From positions 2,831,416 through 2,895,415 of the forward strand of contig NZ_CP017269.1 in the NCBI RefSeq assembly GCF_001750685.1: 64,000 nucleotides of DNA, read 5' to 3'. Position 1 is the first letter of the stretch, and each line of letters opens with the position of its first letter. The notes beneath the pieces are model-generated. The model had not been told where the DNA came from and did no database searches. It saw nothing but the letters and a program-made list of their open reading frames with translations. The translations under genes and the position numbers were made by a program. Below are positions 53,090 through 62,169 of this stretch, piece after piece. Origin of the DNA: Geosporobacter ferrireducens (GTDB lineage Bacteria; Bacillota; Clostridia; Peptostreptococcales; Thermotaleaceae).

Positions 53090-53132
53090 AAATGAGCGTT
53101 TTTGCACATGATTTGCGAAAACGCTCATTTTA
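53090..53132 (+). terminator. Hairpin after the response regulator gene; also holds one candidate activator site
   Basis: AAATGAGCGTTTT at 53090-53102 pairs perfectly with AAAACGCTCATTT at 53118-53130, then TTACATG. The T-run is short. Its 15-base loop includes GCACATG, one half of the inverted pair described as an activator site. Confidence 0.65.
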
Positions 53133-53143
53133 CATGTGCGAAA
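53101..53143. promoter_or_regulatory. Candidate upstream activator sites of the pxp operon
   Basis: TTTGCACATG at 53101-53110 and CATGTGCGAAA at 53133-53143 form an inverted pair with centres about 30 bp apart, roughly 70-110 bp before the sigma-54 -24 element. That is a normal distance for an NtrC-type activator. Confidence 0.5.
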
Positions 53144-53208
53144 TCAAACAGTAGATAAAATATTTGGATAATTGCTTTGGAAAATACAGAATTTTGCATT
53201 TTTCTAAA

Positions 53209-53224
53209 TTGGTATGGAATTTGC
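53209..53224 (+). promoter_or_regulatory. Sigma-54 promoter of the pxp operon
   Basis: TTGGTATGGAATTTGC: the -24 GG (53211-53212) and -12 GC (53223-53224) are separated by exactly ten bases, with the TTGGYAY and TTGC surroundings of the consensus. The pxpA ATG lies 35 bp downstream. Confidence 0.78.
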
Positions 53225-53258
53225 GTAAGTCATTTATAAAATATTTGGAGGTGAAATT

Positions 53259-54029
53259 ATGATTCAAGTAGATTTAAATAGTGATTTAGGGGAAAGTTTT
53301 GGAAATTATAAGATTGGATTGGATGAAAGTGTGATTCAATTTGTCAGCTCTGCAAACATAGCCTGTGGATGGCATGGGGGAGATCCTCTTGTAATGCAGG
53401 AAACGGTAGCCATGGCGAAGGTGCAGGGGGTAGGGATTGGCGCCCATCCGGGCTACCCGGATTTAATGGGTTTCGGAAGGCGCAACATGACTGTAACACC
53501 TAAAGAAATAAAGGCCTATGTCCAATACCAATTAGGAGCACTTATGGCATTTGTCATGTCCATAGGAGAAAAAATACAGCATGTAAAGCCTCATGGTGCC
53601 ATGTACAATATGGCTGCTAAGGATTACAGTTTGGCAAAAGGAATTGCTGAGGCTATTTATGCGGTGGATAAGGACATCATTCTTTTAGGGCTTGCCAACA
53701 GTGAGATGATCAGGGCGGGAGAAGCAGTGGGACTGAAGGTTGCCAGTGAAGTATTCGCAGATAGAGCATACAATGCAGATGGAACGCTGGTAGCCAGAAC
53801 ACTGCCGGGCGCAGTGATTCATGATACAGATTTAGCTATCGCCAGGGTTGTAAGAATGGTGAAGGAAGGGAAAGTGACAGCAATAACCGGAGAGGATGTT
53901 GCAATCAATGCACAATCTATCTGCGTTCATGGAGATAATCCTGAAGCAGTGGCCTTTGTTAAACAAATCCGGAAAGCATTGGAAGATGAAGGTATATTGA
54001 TTTCAAAGCTTGGTAATTTCATTAGATAG
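53259..54029 (+). CDS. pxpA: 5-oxoprolinase subunit PxpA (LamB/YcsF family)
   Basis: With PxpB and PxpC it hydrolyses 5-oxoproline to glutamate using ATP. The start [14 protein letters not shown], the block [13 protein letters not shown] and [15 protein letters not shown] are diagnostic, and 256 residues is normal. GGAGGTGA precedes the ATG. It is the first gene of a sigma-54-type operon with an NRAMP-like transporter, pxpB and pxpC. Confidence 0.95.
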   Translation: MIQVDLNSDLGESFGNYKIGLDESVIQFVSSANIACGWHGGDPLVMQETVAMAKVQGVGIGAHPGYPDLMGFGRRNMTVTPKEIKAYVQYQLGALMAFVMSIGEKIQHVKPHGAMYNMAAKDYSLAKGIAEAIYAVDKDIILLGLANSEMIRAGEAVGLKVASEVFADRAYNADGTLVARTLPGAVIHDTDLAIARVVRMVKEGKVTAITGEDVAINAQSICVHGDNPEAVAFVKQIRKALEDEGILISKLGNFIR

Positions 54030-54042
54030 GAGGAAAATGGCT

Positions 54043-55272
54043 ATGAATACTTCTAAAAACGTATTGGAGAAAGCAGTAAAATCACAAAAAAAGAATGCAG
54101 GTGCTATTCTGGGAGCAGCTTTTATAATGGCAACATCAGCCATAGGGCCGGGATTTCTAACACAGACGGCAAAATTCACTGCTGATTTTGCTGCAAGCTT
54201 TGCTTTTGTTATCTTGTTGTCCATTATCCTTGATATAGGCGCGCAGGTAAATGTATGGAGAGTTATCGGGATATCAGGGCTTAGGGGGCAAGATATTGCA
54301 AATAAGGTACTTCCAGGCTTAGGCTATTTTGTTGCCGTATTGGTGGCCTTAGGTGGACTGGCTTTTAACATTGGAAATATCGGAGGTGCTGCTCTTGGGC
54401 TGAATGTTTTGATCGGTATAGATGTTAAGGTGGCAGCCATTATTAGCGGAATTGTTGGGATTATCATTTTCTTATCCAAGGATGCAGGTGCAGTGATTGA
54501 CCGGTTTGTTAAGGTTCTTGGAGGACTGATGATTCTTATTGTAACTTATGTGGCCTTCACAACAAATCCGCCGGTAGGGGAAGCAATTTATAGGAGCTTT
54601 GTTCCTGAAAATCCCAGTACACTGGTTTTACCCATTATTACGCTGTTAGGCGGAACGGTTGGAGGCTATATTACATTTGCTGGTGGTCATCGATTAATCG
54701 ATGCCGGTATTACTGGTGAGGAAAACTTGTCTCAAATTACAAAAAGTTCTGTTACAGGTATACTGATTGCTTCTGTTATGAGAATATTCTTATTCTTAGC
54801 TGTTCTCGGGGTAGTTAGCAAGGGTTTACAGCTGGATCCTGCCAATCCTGCTGCATCTGCATTTCAACATGGTGCGGGTATGCTGGGCTATAAATTTTTC
54901 GGTGTGGTACTGTGGTGTGCGGCCATTACATCTGTAGTAGGTGCTGCCTATACCTCTGTATCCTTCTTAAAAACACTCCATACTTTTATTGCAAAAAATG
55001 AAAAATACTTTATTATGGCTTTCATTATTGTTTCTACACTCATTATGGCACTGGTAGGAAGTCCTGCAAAACTATTAATTTTAGCTGGATCATTAAATGG
55101 GCTAATCTTGCCGGTTACCATAGGAACCATTTTAATCGCTTCCAAGAGAAGGGACATTGTAGGCGAATATAAGCATCCTGCATGGCTGCTGGTATTTGGA
55201 ATCATCATTGTTTTAGTGTCCGGGTATGCGGGTATTGCTTCGTTAAAGGGTATTGCAGCACTATTGGGCTAA
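54043..55272 (+). CDS. NRAMP-family-like membrane transporter (YcsG-like)
   Basis: A 409-residue protein with about 11 helices. The first helix region reads ATSAIGPGFLTQTAKFT where Mn2+/Fe2+ NRAMP proteins carry the DPGN metal-binding motif, so the usual metal ligands are absent there. The same gene partner (YcsG) sits with ycsF and kipI-kipA in Bacillus subtilis. A role in bringing in 5-oxoproline or another small molecule is possible but unproven. ATG 54043 has AGGAGG nine bases upstream; ATG 54037 is also possible. Confidence 0.85.
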   Translation: MNTSKNVLEKAVKSQKKNAGAILGAAFIMATSAIGPGFLTQTAKFTADFAASFAFVILLSIILDIGAQVNVWRVIGISGLRGQDIANKVLPGLGYFVAVLVALGGLAFNIGNIGGAALGLNVLIGIDVKVAAIISGIVGIIIFLSKDAGAVIDRFVKVLGGLMILIVTYVAFTTNPPVGEAIYRSFVPENPSTLVLPIITLLGGTVGGYITFAGGHRLIDAGITGEENLSQITKSSVTGILIASVMRIFLFLAVLGVVSKGLQLDPANPAASAFQHGAGMLGYKFFGVVLWCAAITSVVGAAYTSVSFLKTLHTFIAKNEKYFIMAFIIVSTLIMALVGSPAKLLILAGSLNGLILPVTIGTILIASKRRDIVGEYKHPAWLLVFGIIIVLVSGYAGIASLKGIAALLG

Positions 55273-55313
55273 TCGGTAGAATTTTCCCAGAAAAAGGCAC
55301 TGGAGGTCACGGT

Positions 55314-56054
55314 ATGTATGAAAAGACAAGGTATTTAACGGCTGGAGATAAAGCGTTATTGTTAGAGTTTGGAAATATTATTTCGGAAGAAATCAACCAT
55401 AAGGTTAGATCTGTAATGATTGGCATTCAAAGAAAGGAAATTAAAGGAATTGTTGAGATGACACCTACATATAGATCTCTGATGATACAGTATGACCCGC
55501 TGCTGTTAGGTTTTCAAGATTTGATACATATGCTGCAGCAGTTTGAGGAAGAACTGGACAGCATAGAAATCCCACTTCCGAAGGTTATTCAAATTCCTAC
55601 TGTATATGGTGGGGAATACGGACCAGATATTGAAAATGTAGCCAGCCATAACGGTCTATCTGTAGAAACGGTCATTAACCTCCATACAGGCAGAAAATAT
55701 CTCATTTATATGCTTGGATTTACCCCAGGATTTCCTTACCTGGGGGGAATGGATGAAAGAATTACTACACCAAGATTAAAGACACCGAGAACTAAAATTA
55801 GCGGCGGGTCGGTAGGCATAGCTGGAAATCAGACGGGCATATACCCAATAGACAGTCCTGGAGGATGGCAGCTTATCGGTAAAACACCTCTAAAGCTTTA
55901 TGACCCCAATAGAGAAACACCGATCTTGTTAAATGCAGGTGACTATATAGAATTCATTCCGATTAATGAAGCGGAATATAAAAAGATCGAAAAAGCTGTA
56001 GAAGCTAATTGTTATCAATATAGAACCTATGCAATAGAAAGGAGTGCCGAATAG
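55314..56054 (+). CDS. pxpB: 5-oxoprolinase subunit PxpB (KipI family)
   Basis: A 246-residue allophanate-hydrolase subunit 1 family protein. The blocks ALLLEFGNIISEEINHKV, GFTPGFPYLGGMDERI and the TPRTKISGGSVGIAGNQTGI region are typical. GGAGGT lies six bases before ATG 55314. It works with PxpA and PxpC. In Bacillus subtilis the KipI homologue also inhibits the sporulation kinase KinA. Confidence 0.93.
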   Translation: MYEKTRYLTAGDKALLLEFGNIISEEINHKVRSVMIGIQRKEIKGIVEMTPTYRSLMIQYDPLLLGFQDLIHMLQQFEEELDSIEIPLPKVIQIPTVYGGEYGPDIENVASHNGLSVETVINLHTGRKYLIYMLGFTPGFPYLGGMDERITTPRLKTPRTKISGGSVGIAGNQTGIYPIDSPGGWQLIGKTPLKLYDPNRETPILLNAGDYIEFIPINEAEYKKIEKAVEANCYQYRTYAIERSAE

Positions 56055-56055
56055 T

Positions 56056-57084
56056 ATGGGAAAGTTTAAAGTGCTTCATCCAGGACTTTTAACCTCTGTT
56101 CAAGACGGTGGGAGATATGGATATCAGCAATTCGGTGTTCCTGTAGCTGGAGTGATGGATAGTTTTGCCCATCGTATCGCCAATATTCTCGTTGAAAATG
56201 AAGAAAATGAGGCTGTGCTGGAAATTACTTTACTAGGTCCCCAAATAGAGTTTTTAAGTGAAGCAGTTATTGCTATTACCGGTGGAAACTTATCTCCAGA
56301 GATCAATAGGCGGTCTGTAGAGATGTGGAAAAGTATCTATGTTAAGTCAGGAGATATTTTGTCTTTTAGTGGTGCCAAAACAGGATGCAGGAGTTACATA
56401 GCATTTGCTGGAGGGATAGACGTTCCTATTATTATGGGAAGCAAGTCTACTTATGCAAAAGCAAAAATTGGTGGATATGAGGGCAGATTATTAAAAGCCG
56501 AAGATATTTTAGATATAGGGAATACCAAATACGTATTATCTTCATCGAAAAGAAGCCTTCCAAGGCAATATATTCCAGAGTATAAAAATCACTTCGAAGT
56601 ACAGGTTGTGTTAGGCCCTCAGGATGATCTTTTTACCACTAAGGGAATCGAAACTTTTCTATCGAATCCCTATACGGTTACAAACGAATGCGACAGGATG
56701 GGATTTCGGCTGGAAGGTGAGGAAATTGAGCATATTCAGGGTGGAGATATTATTTCAGACGGTATAGCCCTTGGGGCTATACAGGTACCTGGACATGGAA
56801 AGCCAATCATTATGATGGCAGATCGACAAACCACAGGAGGATATACGAAGATCGGCAATGTCATATGGGAGGATTTAAATAAAATTGCTCAAGCAAAACC
56901 TGGTGATATTATTCGATTCAAGAAAATAACGGTGGAAGATGCACATCAACGATTAAGAGCTTTTGAAAATAAAATATCTGAAATACGGAAGAATTGTAAA
57001 GACCAGAAAGTAATCCATACGAGAGAATTTCAGATAAGGATTAATGGAAAATCCTATGAGGTTATGGTTGAAGAAATAAAATAA
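56056..57084 (+). CDS. pxpC: 5-oxoprolinase subunit PxpC (KipA family)
   Basis: A 342-residue allophanate-hydrolase subunit 2 family protein. The N-terminal HPGLLTSVQDGGRYGYQQFG, the FAGGIDVP block, NECDRMGFRLEG and the late MADRQTTGGYTKIG are standard. It starts one base after the pxpB stop and ends the operon at a strong terminator. Confidence 0.93.
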   Translation: MGKFKVLHPGLLTSVQDGGRYGYQQFGVPVAGVMDSFAHRIANILVENEENEAVLEITLLGPQIEFLSEAVIAITGGNLSPEINRRSVEMWKSIYVKSGDILSFSGAKTGCRSYIAFAGGIDVPIIMGSKSTYAKAKIGGYEGRLLKAEDILDIGNTKYVLSSSKRSLPRQYIPEYKNHFEVQVVLGPQDDLFTTKGIETFLSNPYTVTNECDRMGFRLEGEEIEHIQGGDIISDGIALGAIQVPGHGKPIIMMADRQTTGGYTKIGNVIWEDLNKIAQAKPGDIIRFKKITVEDAHQRLRAFENKISEIRKNCKDQKVIHTREFQIRINGKSYEVMVEEIK

Positions 57085-57099
57085 TCTTGGAAGCTAATA

Positions 57100-57136
57100 A
57101 AAAACCCACTGGTTTTTATTCATCAGTGGGTTTTTA
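57100..57136. terminator. Bidirectional terminator between pxpC and the minus-strand chemoreceptor
   Basis: A perfect 12-bp stem, AAAAACCCACTG at 57100-57111 and CAGTGGGTTTTT at 57124-57135, with T and A runs on the two sides. Confidence 0.9.
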
Positions 57137-57139
57137 CAT

Positions 57140-58846
57140 TTATAATTTAAATTGATTTACTACATTATTTAATTTATCTGCAGCCATAGATAATGAATGG
57201 GTATTTTGGGCAATTACCTCCATAGAACTGCTCTGTTGCTGTACAGAAGCAACGGTTTGTTCAATGCCTGCTGAGTTTTCCTCAGATATAGCGGCAACTT
57301 GTTCTCCGGCAACGCTAATCTTATCGCTGTTTTGAGATATTTGGCTTAGGCTTTCAGATACATCCTTTATTTTTTCAATCATGGTAATAACTTCATGATC
57401 GATTGTCTGAAAAGCTTCTCCGGTGGTTCTAATTTGATGGGTACCCATTTCAATTTCTTGATATCCTTTTTCAAGGGATTCCATCATGAATTTAGATTCA
57501 CTTTGGATACCTTCAACAATCGCTGTGATCTCTTTTGACGATTTGCCTACTTGTTCAGCTAATTTTCTGATTTCTTCAGCAACAACCGCAAAACCCCTTC
57601 CGGATTCACCGGCTCTTGCAGCTTCAATGGCTGCATTCAGGGCTAAAAGATTGGTCTGTTCGGCAATTGTATCAATGACTTGAACAAGGGTGGACACTTT
57701 TTGTGAATTTTCATCCAGTTGTGTAACTTTTGTAACAGAATCTTTGATAATTATATTTATTTGATTCATATTATTAATAGAAGTTTCCATCTGTATATTG
57801 CCTTTTTGAACAACGGTTAAAATATCCTTTGAAGAAGTTTCAAGTACTTCCTTATTTATATTTGCCTGGCTAATCAATTCCGCTAGCGTAAAAATAGAGT
57901 GGGCAATTTCACTGGAAGCATGAGCTTGATCTTCTGCCCCGGCTGACATTTGTTGCATGGTTGAAGCAATTTGATAACTGCCTTCTTTCACTTCATCAGC
58001 TATTTTTCTCAATTCACTGCTTTCACTATCTACTTCCAAAGCTGCTTTCGTAATTTCCTGCATCATATTTTGTAAATTATGCACCATATCATATATAGCA
58101 GATGTCAGTTGACCAATTTCATCTTTACCGTGATAGTGGTTTCTGTCTACCGTGAGATCTCCCTTAGAAACCCTATAAGTTATATCTACAAGCCGGTTTA
58201 AATTTTTACTAATGCCCCTGCTGATTAAAAATACAATTATACTACCTAGGACAGCAGCTAAAACAATAGAAATGATCAGTGTTCGAATAGAGTTCTCAAT
58301 CTTTTGATATGCATCGGTTATTGATTCTTTCCGCTGTCCATCTACGATCTCCCTAAGTTTTTCAAACAGCTGTGCTGTAGGATTTCTCAGTGAAGATATT
58401 TTAATATGTCCGCCGGATACCTCATCCATATTGTTTTGCTGCATGTTTGGAATAATTACATTTTTAAAGGTATTGTCCATTTGTTCATTATTTCTGCTAA
58501 TTAGATCATAGGTAAATTTTAGTTCCTCTGTATCCATTTTAGGATCAATTTGTTCTTGAAGTTCTTTAAAGTCACTTTGTATTTTCTCGTATTCATCGAG
58601 TATACTTTTTCGTTCTAAACTCATATAGTCAGCAACAAGGAGTTCTTTTGCCCTAAATAGAGAGGCCATATGCGTTAAAGTAATGGATCTGTCTGCAGTG
58701 ACTTCAATCGTAGATACCGCGTCTCCAATTTGAAATAAAGAGGTAATTACAAAGCTTGAAGCAAAAACAAATAAGATAATTGTAGCAGTTAATGCAATGC
58801 CGTACTTAAATCCGATTCTCATATTACTCCATTTTATCATACCCAA
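57140..58846 (-). CDS. Methyl-accepting chemotaxis protein under c-di-GMP riboswitch control
   Basis: A 568-residue chemoreceptor: a helix at about 16-36, an extracellular four-helix-bundle region, second helix at about 190-210, HAMP, and a signalling domain with the tip [20 protein letters not shown]. The TTG at 58846 has GGGGAG nine bases upstream; an ATG follows two codons later. Upstream on the same strand lie a terminator-like hairpin and a cyclic-di-GMP-I aptamer, so its expression should respond to that second messenger. Confidence 0.92.
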   Translation of the reverse strand: MGMIKWSNMRIGFKYGIALTATIILFVFASSFVITSLFQIGDAVSTIEVTADRSITLTHMASLFRAKELLVADYMSLERKSILDEYEKIQSDFKELQEQIDPKMDTEELKFTYDLISRNNEQMDNTFKNVIIPNMQQNNMDEVSGGHIKISSLRNPTAQLFEKLREIVDGQRKESITDAYQKIENSIRTLIISIVLAAVLGSIIVFLISRGISKNLNRLVDITYRVSKGDLTVDRNHYHGKDEIGQLTSAIYDMVHNLQNMMQEITKAALEVDSESSELRKIADEVKEGSYQIASTMQQMSAGAEDQAHASSEIAHSIFTLAELISQANINKEVLETSSKDILTVVQKGNIQMETSINNMNQINIIIKDSVTKVTQLDENSQKVSTLVQVIDTIAEQTNLLALNAAIEAARAGESGRGFAVVAEEIRKLAEQVGKSSKEITAIVEGIQSESKFMMESLEKGYQEIEMGTHQIRTTGEAFQTIDHEVITMIEKIKDVSESLSQISQNSDKISVAGEQVAAISEENSAGIEQTVASVQQQSSSMEVIAQNTHSLSMAADKLNNVVNQFKL

Positions 58847-58902
58847 GTCAAACCGCTCCCCTTCTTTGATGTACTTTTTTTATAAGATAAGTTGTTAAAG
58901 AT

Positions 58903-58933
58903 TAAAATAAATACACCTATGCTATGATAGGTG
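58903..58933 (-). terminator. Terminator-like hairpin in the riboswitch expression platform
   Basis: On the minus strand CACCTAT and ATAGGTG form a seven-bp stem around CATAGC, followed by TATTTATTTT. It lies between the aptamer and the chemoreceptor start, where an expression platform is expected. The T-tract is interrupted. Confidence 0.55.
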
Positions 58934-58987
58934 CAGAAGACATACAATGAATTTGATAATTTTAAAATTGATCAAATTTCTAAATGC

Positions 58988-59082
58988 TTTGGCAACCTGG
59001 CAATCATAGAATAAAAAAATACCCCTTAGATCCATGGCTTTGCGTCCTTACTTTTCGGTAAGTTTGCTATTATCATGCAATA
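58988..59082 (-). ncRNA. Cyclic-di-GMP-I (GEMM-I) riboswitch
   Basis: Read on the minus strand, the conserved parts occur in order: AGCAAAC, a short GAAA-loop stem, GGACGCAAAGCC, GGATCTAAGG, and a closing half with ATTGCCAGGTTGCC. This is the class I cyclic-di-GMP aptamer, often found before chemotaxis genes in clostridia. Confidence 0.93.
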
Positions 59083-59102
59083 TGAATGATTTTGTTTTCC
59101 CT

Positions 59103-59108
59103 ATTATA
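59103..59108 (-). promoter_or_regulatory. Probable -10 box of the riboswitch-chemoreceptor transcript
   Basis: TATAAT on the minus strand, about 20 bases before the aptamer. The -35 17 bp further on (TTTCTT on the minus strand) is weak. Confidence 0.45.
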
Positions 59109-59279
59109 AAGATTCTATAGGACAAAAGAAAACGATCTCTGTTATACTTGAGTAATAATTCTCTATAATTCTTCCAAATCCTCCAAAATAAGAAAAAAAT
59201 ATTAATAATTCGACAAAAATTTTTTATAATTTTCAAGCAATAAAACTATGATACAATATTTAAAAGGAGGTAGTCACCA

Positions 59280-60224
59280 ATGAAGACAGTAAAGGAGCTT
59301 ATTCAAGAAAAAGAAATCTGGGCAGGCCTGAATCACCCGAATATTGCACTGCAAGAGGCAGATGTGGCGGTATGTGGTATACCTTTTGATGGGGGTGTCA
59401 GCTTCCGCTCCGGTGCAAAGGAAGCGCCAAAGGCGCTGCGGGAGATTACTTATACGATCGATCCTACAACAGAGCGGTTTGAGAGTATTGAAGAATTAAA
59501 AGTGCTGGATTTTGGAGATATAGAAGGAGAAAGCCGGGAAGAAATTTTTAAAAAGGTAAAGCAGATTACCTATGACTGCGTGAAGGCTGGAAAACTCATC
59601 ACTTTTATCGGAGGGGATCATTCCACAACGATTCCTATTTTATGGGGTATTGATCAAGCCCTTGAGGAGTCCTTTGGTATTATACATATTGACGCGCACT
59701 TTGATCTTTGTAATGAGATGGGAGGCGATCACCTATCTCATGGTTCTACAGAACGGAGAGCTTTAGAACTAAAAAATATTCCCGATACAGAGAGCATATA
59801 CTTTTTAGGTATTCGTTCGGCAGAAGCTGAGGAAGCGAAGTTTATTCGGGAAAATAAAATGAACATATTGGGTGCAAGAGAAATTCGCCAATTAGGGATA
59901 GAAAGAGTGTTGGAAAAGGTTAAAGGGAAAATGGCTAGATTTAAGAAAATATATATAACGATTGATATTGACGCTTTAGATCCTGCCTATGCACCGGGGA
60001 CAGGTACCCCACAGTTTGGAGGGCTGGATGGCCGTGAGTTGCTGGACTTGCTTTATGGATTATTTGAGCTTCCAGTCATCGGCTTTGATGTGGTGGAAGT
60101 GGCACCTAACCTGGAAGAATCGAAAATTGCCCTTTTTGCCGCCCGCAAGATTATCACGGAATGCTGGGGACATCACTGGCGAAAAGGTATGAATATATAC
60201 GGAAAATATGAAAAGAGCTCCTAA
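59280..60224 (+). CDS. speB: Agmatinase / ureohydrolase family protein
   Basis: A 314-residue Mn2+-dependent hydrolase of the arginase-agmatinase family, forming putrescine and urea from agmatine if the assignment is right. Metal ligands are in GGDHST, HIDAHFDL and TIDIDALDPAYAPGTGTP. AAGGAGG lies nine bases before the ATG, and an extended TGATACAAT -10 box is at about 59250-59258. No arginine decarboxylase is next to it; formiminoglutamase or another ureohydrolase remains possible. Confidence 0.85.
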   Translation: MKTVKELIQEKEIWAGLNHPNIALQEADVAVCGIPFDGGVSFRSGAKEAPKALREITYTIDPTTERFESIEELKVLDFGDIEGESREEIFKKVKQITYDCVKAGKLITFIGGDHSTTIPILWGIDQALEESFGIIHIDAHFDLCNEMGGDHLSHGSTERRALELKNIPDTESIYFLGIRSAEAEEAKFIRENKMNILGAREIRQLGIERVLEKVKGKMARFKKIYITIDIDALDPAYAPGTGTPQFGGLDGRELLDLLYGLFELPVIGFDVVEVAPNLEESKIALFAARKIITECWGHHWRKGMNIYGKYEKSS

Positions 60225-60236
60225 AGGAAGCTCTTT
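60212..60236. terminator. Hairpin shared by the stops of speB and plsC
   Basis: AAAGAGCT at 60212-60219 pairs with AGCTCTTT at 60229-60236, extended by CC / GG with one bulge. The two convergent genes overlap by four bases in its loop. Confidence 0.6.
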
Positions 60237-60943
60237 AAATTCTCTTTTATAATTTCAAAGACTCGATCTGTCAACTGGCTTTCCTCTTCCTTTGAGAGGT
60301 TTGTCGTATCGATGGGTGGGGAGATGATCATCTTGACACTAGCCGGTTTCATTCGGCCGCCATTGGCTTCCATCATGCGGTAAGTACCATTGATGGTTAC
60401 CGGAACAATGGGTACACCGGCTTTAGTAGCCAGCTTTAGACTGCCTTTCTTAAATTCCCCTATTTCAGTACTTCTACTCCGGGTGCCCTCTGGAAAGATT
60501 ACCAAAGAGTGCCCATCTTTTAATAGATCGACTCCTGTATTAATAGCTCTCAGAGACTGTCTGGCATCATTCCGATCAATAAAAATGCACCGAATATATT
60601 TCATCCATGTGGATACCAAAGGCATTTTAAGCAGTTCAATTTTTGCGATAAAAGCTTTTTGTTTTTCTACATAGCCTAGGAACAAGGGGATATCAAAATT
60701 TCCCTGATGATTACTAACAAAAACCACAGGTCCAGGTGGAACATGCTCCAGTCCTTCTACTTGTACCGATGTCCCAGTAATGGCGATGAGCCTTCTGGCC
60801 CAAACTTTAGCAGTTTTGTGGGTTAGGTGTTGCATTTCTTTTAACTTTCCCTGTTTTTCCAGATGTTTTACCTTCCAGAGCCTTGGTAATAATAAGATCA
60901 TATAGATTCCGAAATAAACAAACCAAAAAAGAGTCCGAAGCAT
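60221..60943 (-). CDS. plsC: 1-acyl-sn-glycerol-3-phosphate acyltransferase (PlsC family)
   Basis: Adds the second acyl chain in phosphatidic acid synthesis at the membrane. The motif NHQGNFD (NHx4D), the arginine-containing block IRCIFIDRN, FPEGTRSR and VPIVPVTINGT appear in order. The start at 60943 has AAGGGGGAA upstream on its strand and gives 240 residues; a longer in-frame extension lacks a ribosome site. An N-terminal hydrophobic segment anchors it. Confidence 0.92.
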   Translation of the reverse strand: MLRTLFWFVYFGIYMILLLPRLWKVKHLEKQGKLKEMQHLTHKTAKVWARRLIAITGTSVQVEGLEHVPPGPVVFVSNHQGNFDIPLFLGYVEKQKAFIAKIELLKMPLVSTWMKYIRCIFIDRNDARQSLRAINTGVDLLKDGHSLVIFPEGTRSRSTEIGEFKKGSLKLATKAGVPIVPVTINGTYRMMEANGGRMKPASVKMIISPPIDTTNLSKEEESQLTDRVFEIIKENLKSFL

Positions 60944-61042
60944 TGAGAATTCCCCCTTAATAACGAGATATACCTTATTTATCATATCATAAAACCTGGA
61001 TATAGAGGGGTAAAATTGGATAAAATTTTTATTAAAAGCATA

Positions 61043-61104
61043 TTGCATTAGAAAGAAAAAAGGCATATACTATATTTAGATAATTAGATATTTATCTAAA
61101 TATA
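61043..61104 (+). promoter_or_regulatory. Promoter and operator of sdpRI
   Basis: TTGCAT at 61043-61048, 17 bp, TATACT at 61066-61071. A perfect 13-bp inverted repeat, TATATTTAGATAA (61071-61083) and TTATCTAAATATA (61092-61104), starts on the last base of the -10 box. This is the expected position for an ArsR-type autorepressor. Confidence 0.75.
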
Positions 61105-61128
61105 TAATTAATGGAAGGAGTTGAATAA

Positions 61129-61398
61129 ATGAATGATATATTTAAAGCCTTGGCAGACCCTACAAGAAGAAAAATCCTGTCGATGCTGAGAGAAAAAGAT
61201 TTAACCGCAGGTGAGATTGCAGATGCATTTAATATTAGCAAACCCTCCATCAGTCATCATCTCAGTCTTTTAAAACAAGCAAATCTCGTACAGAGTGAGA
61301 AGCAAGGGCAAAATATTAACTATTCGCTGAATACTACAGTTTTTCAGGATATTATTCAATGGTTTTTCGAATTTCGAGAAAGGGGAGATAAAGAATGA
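61129..61398 (+). CDS. sdpR: ArsR-family autorepressor (SdpR-like)
   Basis: An 89-residue winged-HTH protein: the start FKALADPTRRKILSMLRE and the recognition region AFNISKPSISHHLSLLKQANLV fit SdpR of the SdpRI pair. No cysteine-rich metal site is visible. GGAAGGAG precedes the ATG. It overlaps sdpI by four bases and probably represses its own operon at the 13-bp dyad upstream. Confidence 0.9.
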   Translation: MNDIFKALADPTRRKILSMLREKDLTAGEIADAFNISKPSISHHLSLLKQANLVQSEKQGQNINYSLNTTVFQDIIQWFFEFRERGDKE

Positions 61399-62030
61399 AA
61401 ATCAATAAGTGGATGTTACTCATCATTATATTGTCCATTATAGGAATTGCGGTGGTATACCCTTCGCTTCCGGAAGAAATCCCAGGCCACTGGAATGCAG
61501 CAGGAGAAGTGAACCGCTATGACCATAAAGCCAGTGTATGGATTACGGGATTGTTGCCTTTAGGAATCTACCTGCTGATGGTATTCCTGCCAAAGATAGA
61601 TCCTAAGAGAGCGGCCTATTTAAAACATGAAAAAGCCTATATGATTGCCCAATGGGTGATTGTACTGCTGTTAATCTATATTCAGTGGATTGCTATTGCC
61701 GCAGCCTTAGGCTATGGTGTTGATATAGGAATTGCTATCCGCTTGGCGCTGGGAATTGTATTCATTCTATTAGGCAATTACATGAGTCAGATTCGCCACA
61801 ATTACTTTTTCGGCATCCGTAACCCTTGGACTCTGGCAAACGAACAGGTATGGAAAAAGACCCACAGAGTGGGAGGGTATGGTTTTGTTATTGTCGGTAT
61901 CATCAGCGTATTAACTACTTTCACTACAGGAACAACTGCTTTTGCTATAACAATAGGAAGCTTGGTGATTATGGTTTCTGTTACCTTCGTGTATTCGTAT
62001 TTGACCTATAAGAAGGTCACAAAGGAATAA
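61395..62030 (+). CDS. sdpI: SdpI family membrane protein
   Basis: A 211-residue membrane protein with an N-terminal DUF1648 part (YPSLPEEIPGHWNAAGEVNR) and the SdpI part with FGIRNPWTLANEQVWKKTHR. In Bacillus SdpI confers immunity to the SdpC toxin and holds SdpR at the membrane. No sdpC-like toxin gene is nearby, so this pair may sense a foreign toxin or have another role. Confidence 0.9.
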   Translation: MKINKWMLLIIILSIIGIAVVYPSLPEEIPGHWNAAGEVNRYDHKASVWITGLLPLGIYLLMVFLPKIDPKRAAYLKHEKAYMIAQWVIVLLLIYIQWIAIAAALGYGVDIGIAIRLALGIVFILLGNYMSQIRHNYFFGIRNPWTLANEQVWKKTHRVGGYGFVIVGIISVLTTFTTGTTAFAITIGSLVIMVSVTFVYSYLTYKKVTKE

Positions 62031-62169
62031 AAAAAGACTCCTTCTTCTGCAAATCGTTTTTCGGAAAAATCAAGCTGCCAATTCCTATGGAAAGAAAATT
62101 GAAATGGGGGGTATAATAATATCATTGCTTATGAATAACATCTGGAAACTATTTGTTTGGAGGAAAGCT

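Noticed and set aside
58980-59002. Sigma-54 promoter suggested by TTGGCAACCTGGCA on the plus strand
   Set aside because: The GG-to-GC spacing is wrong, and the sequence is the conserved closing part of the minus-strand c-di-GMP aptamer.
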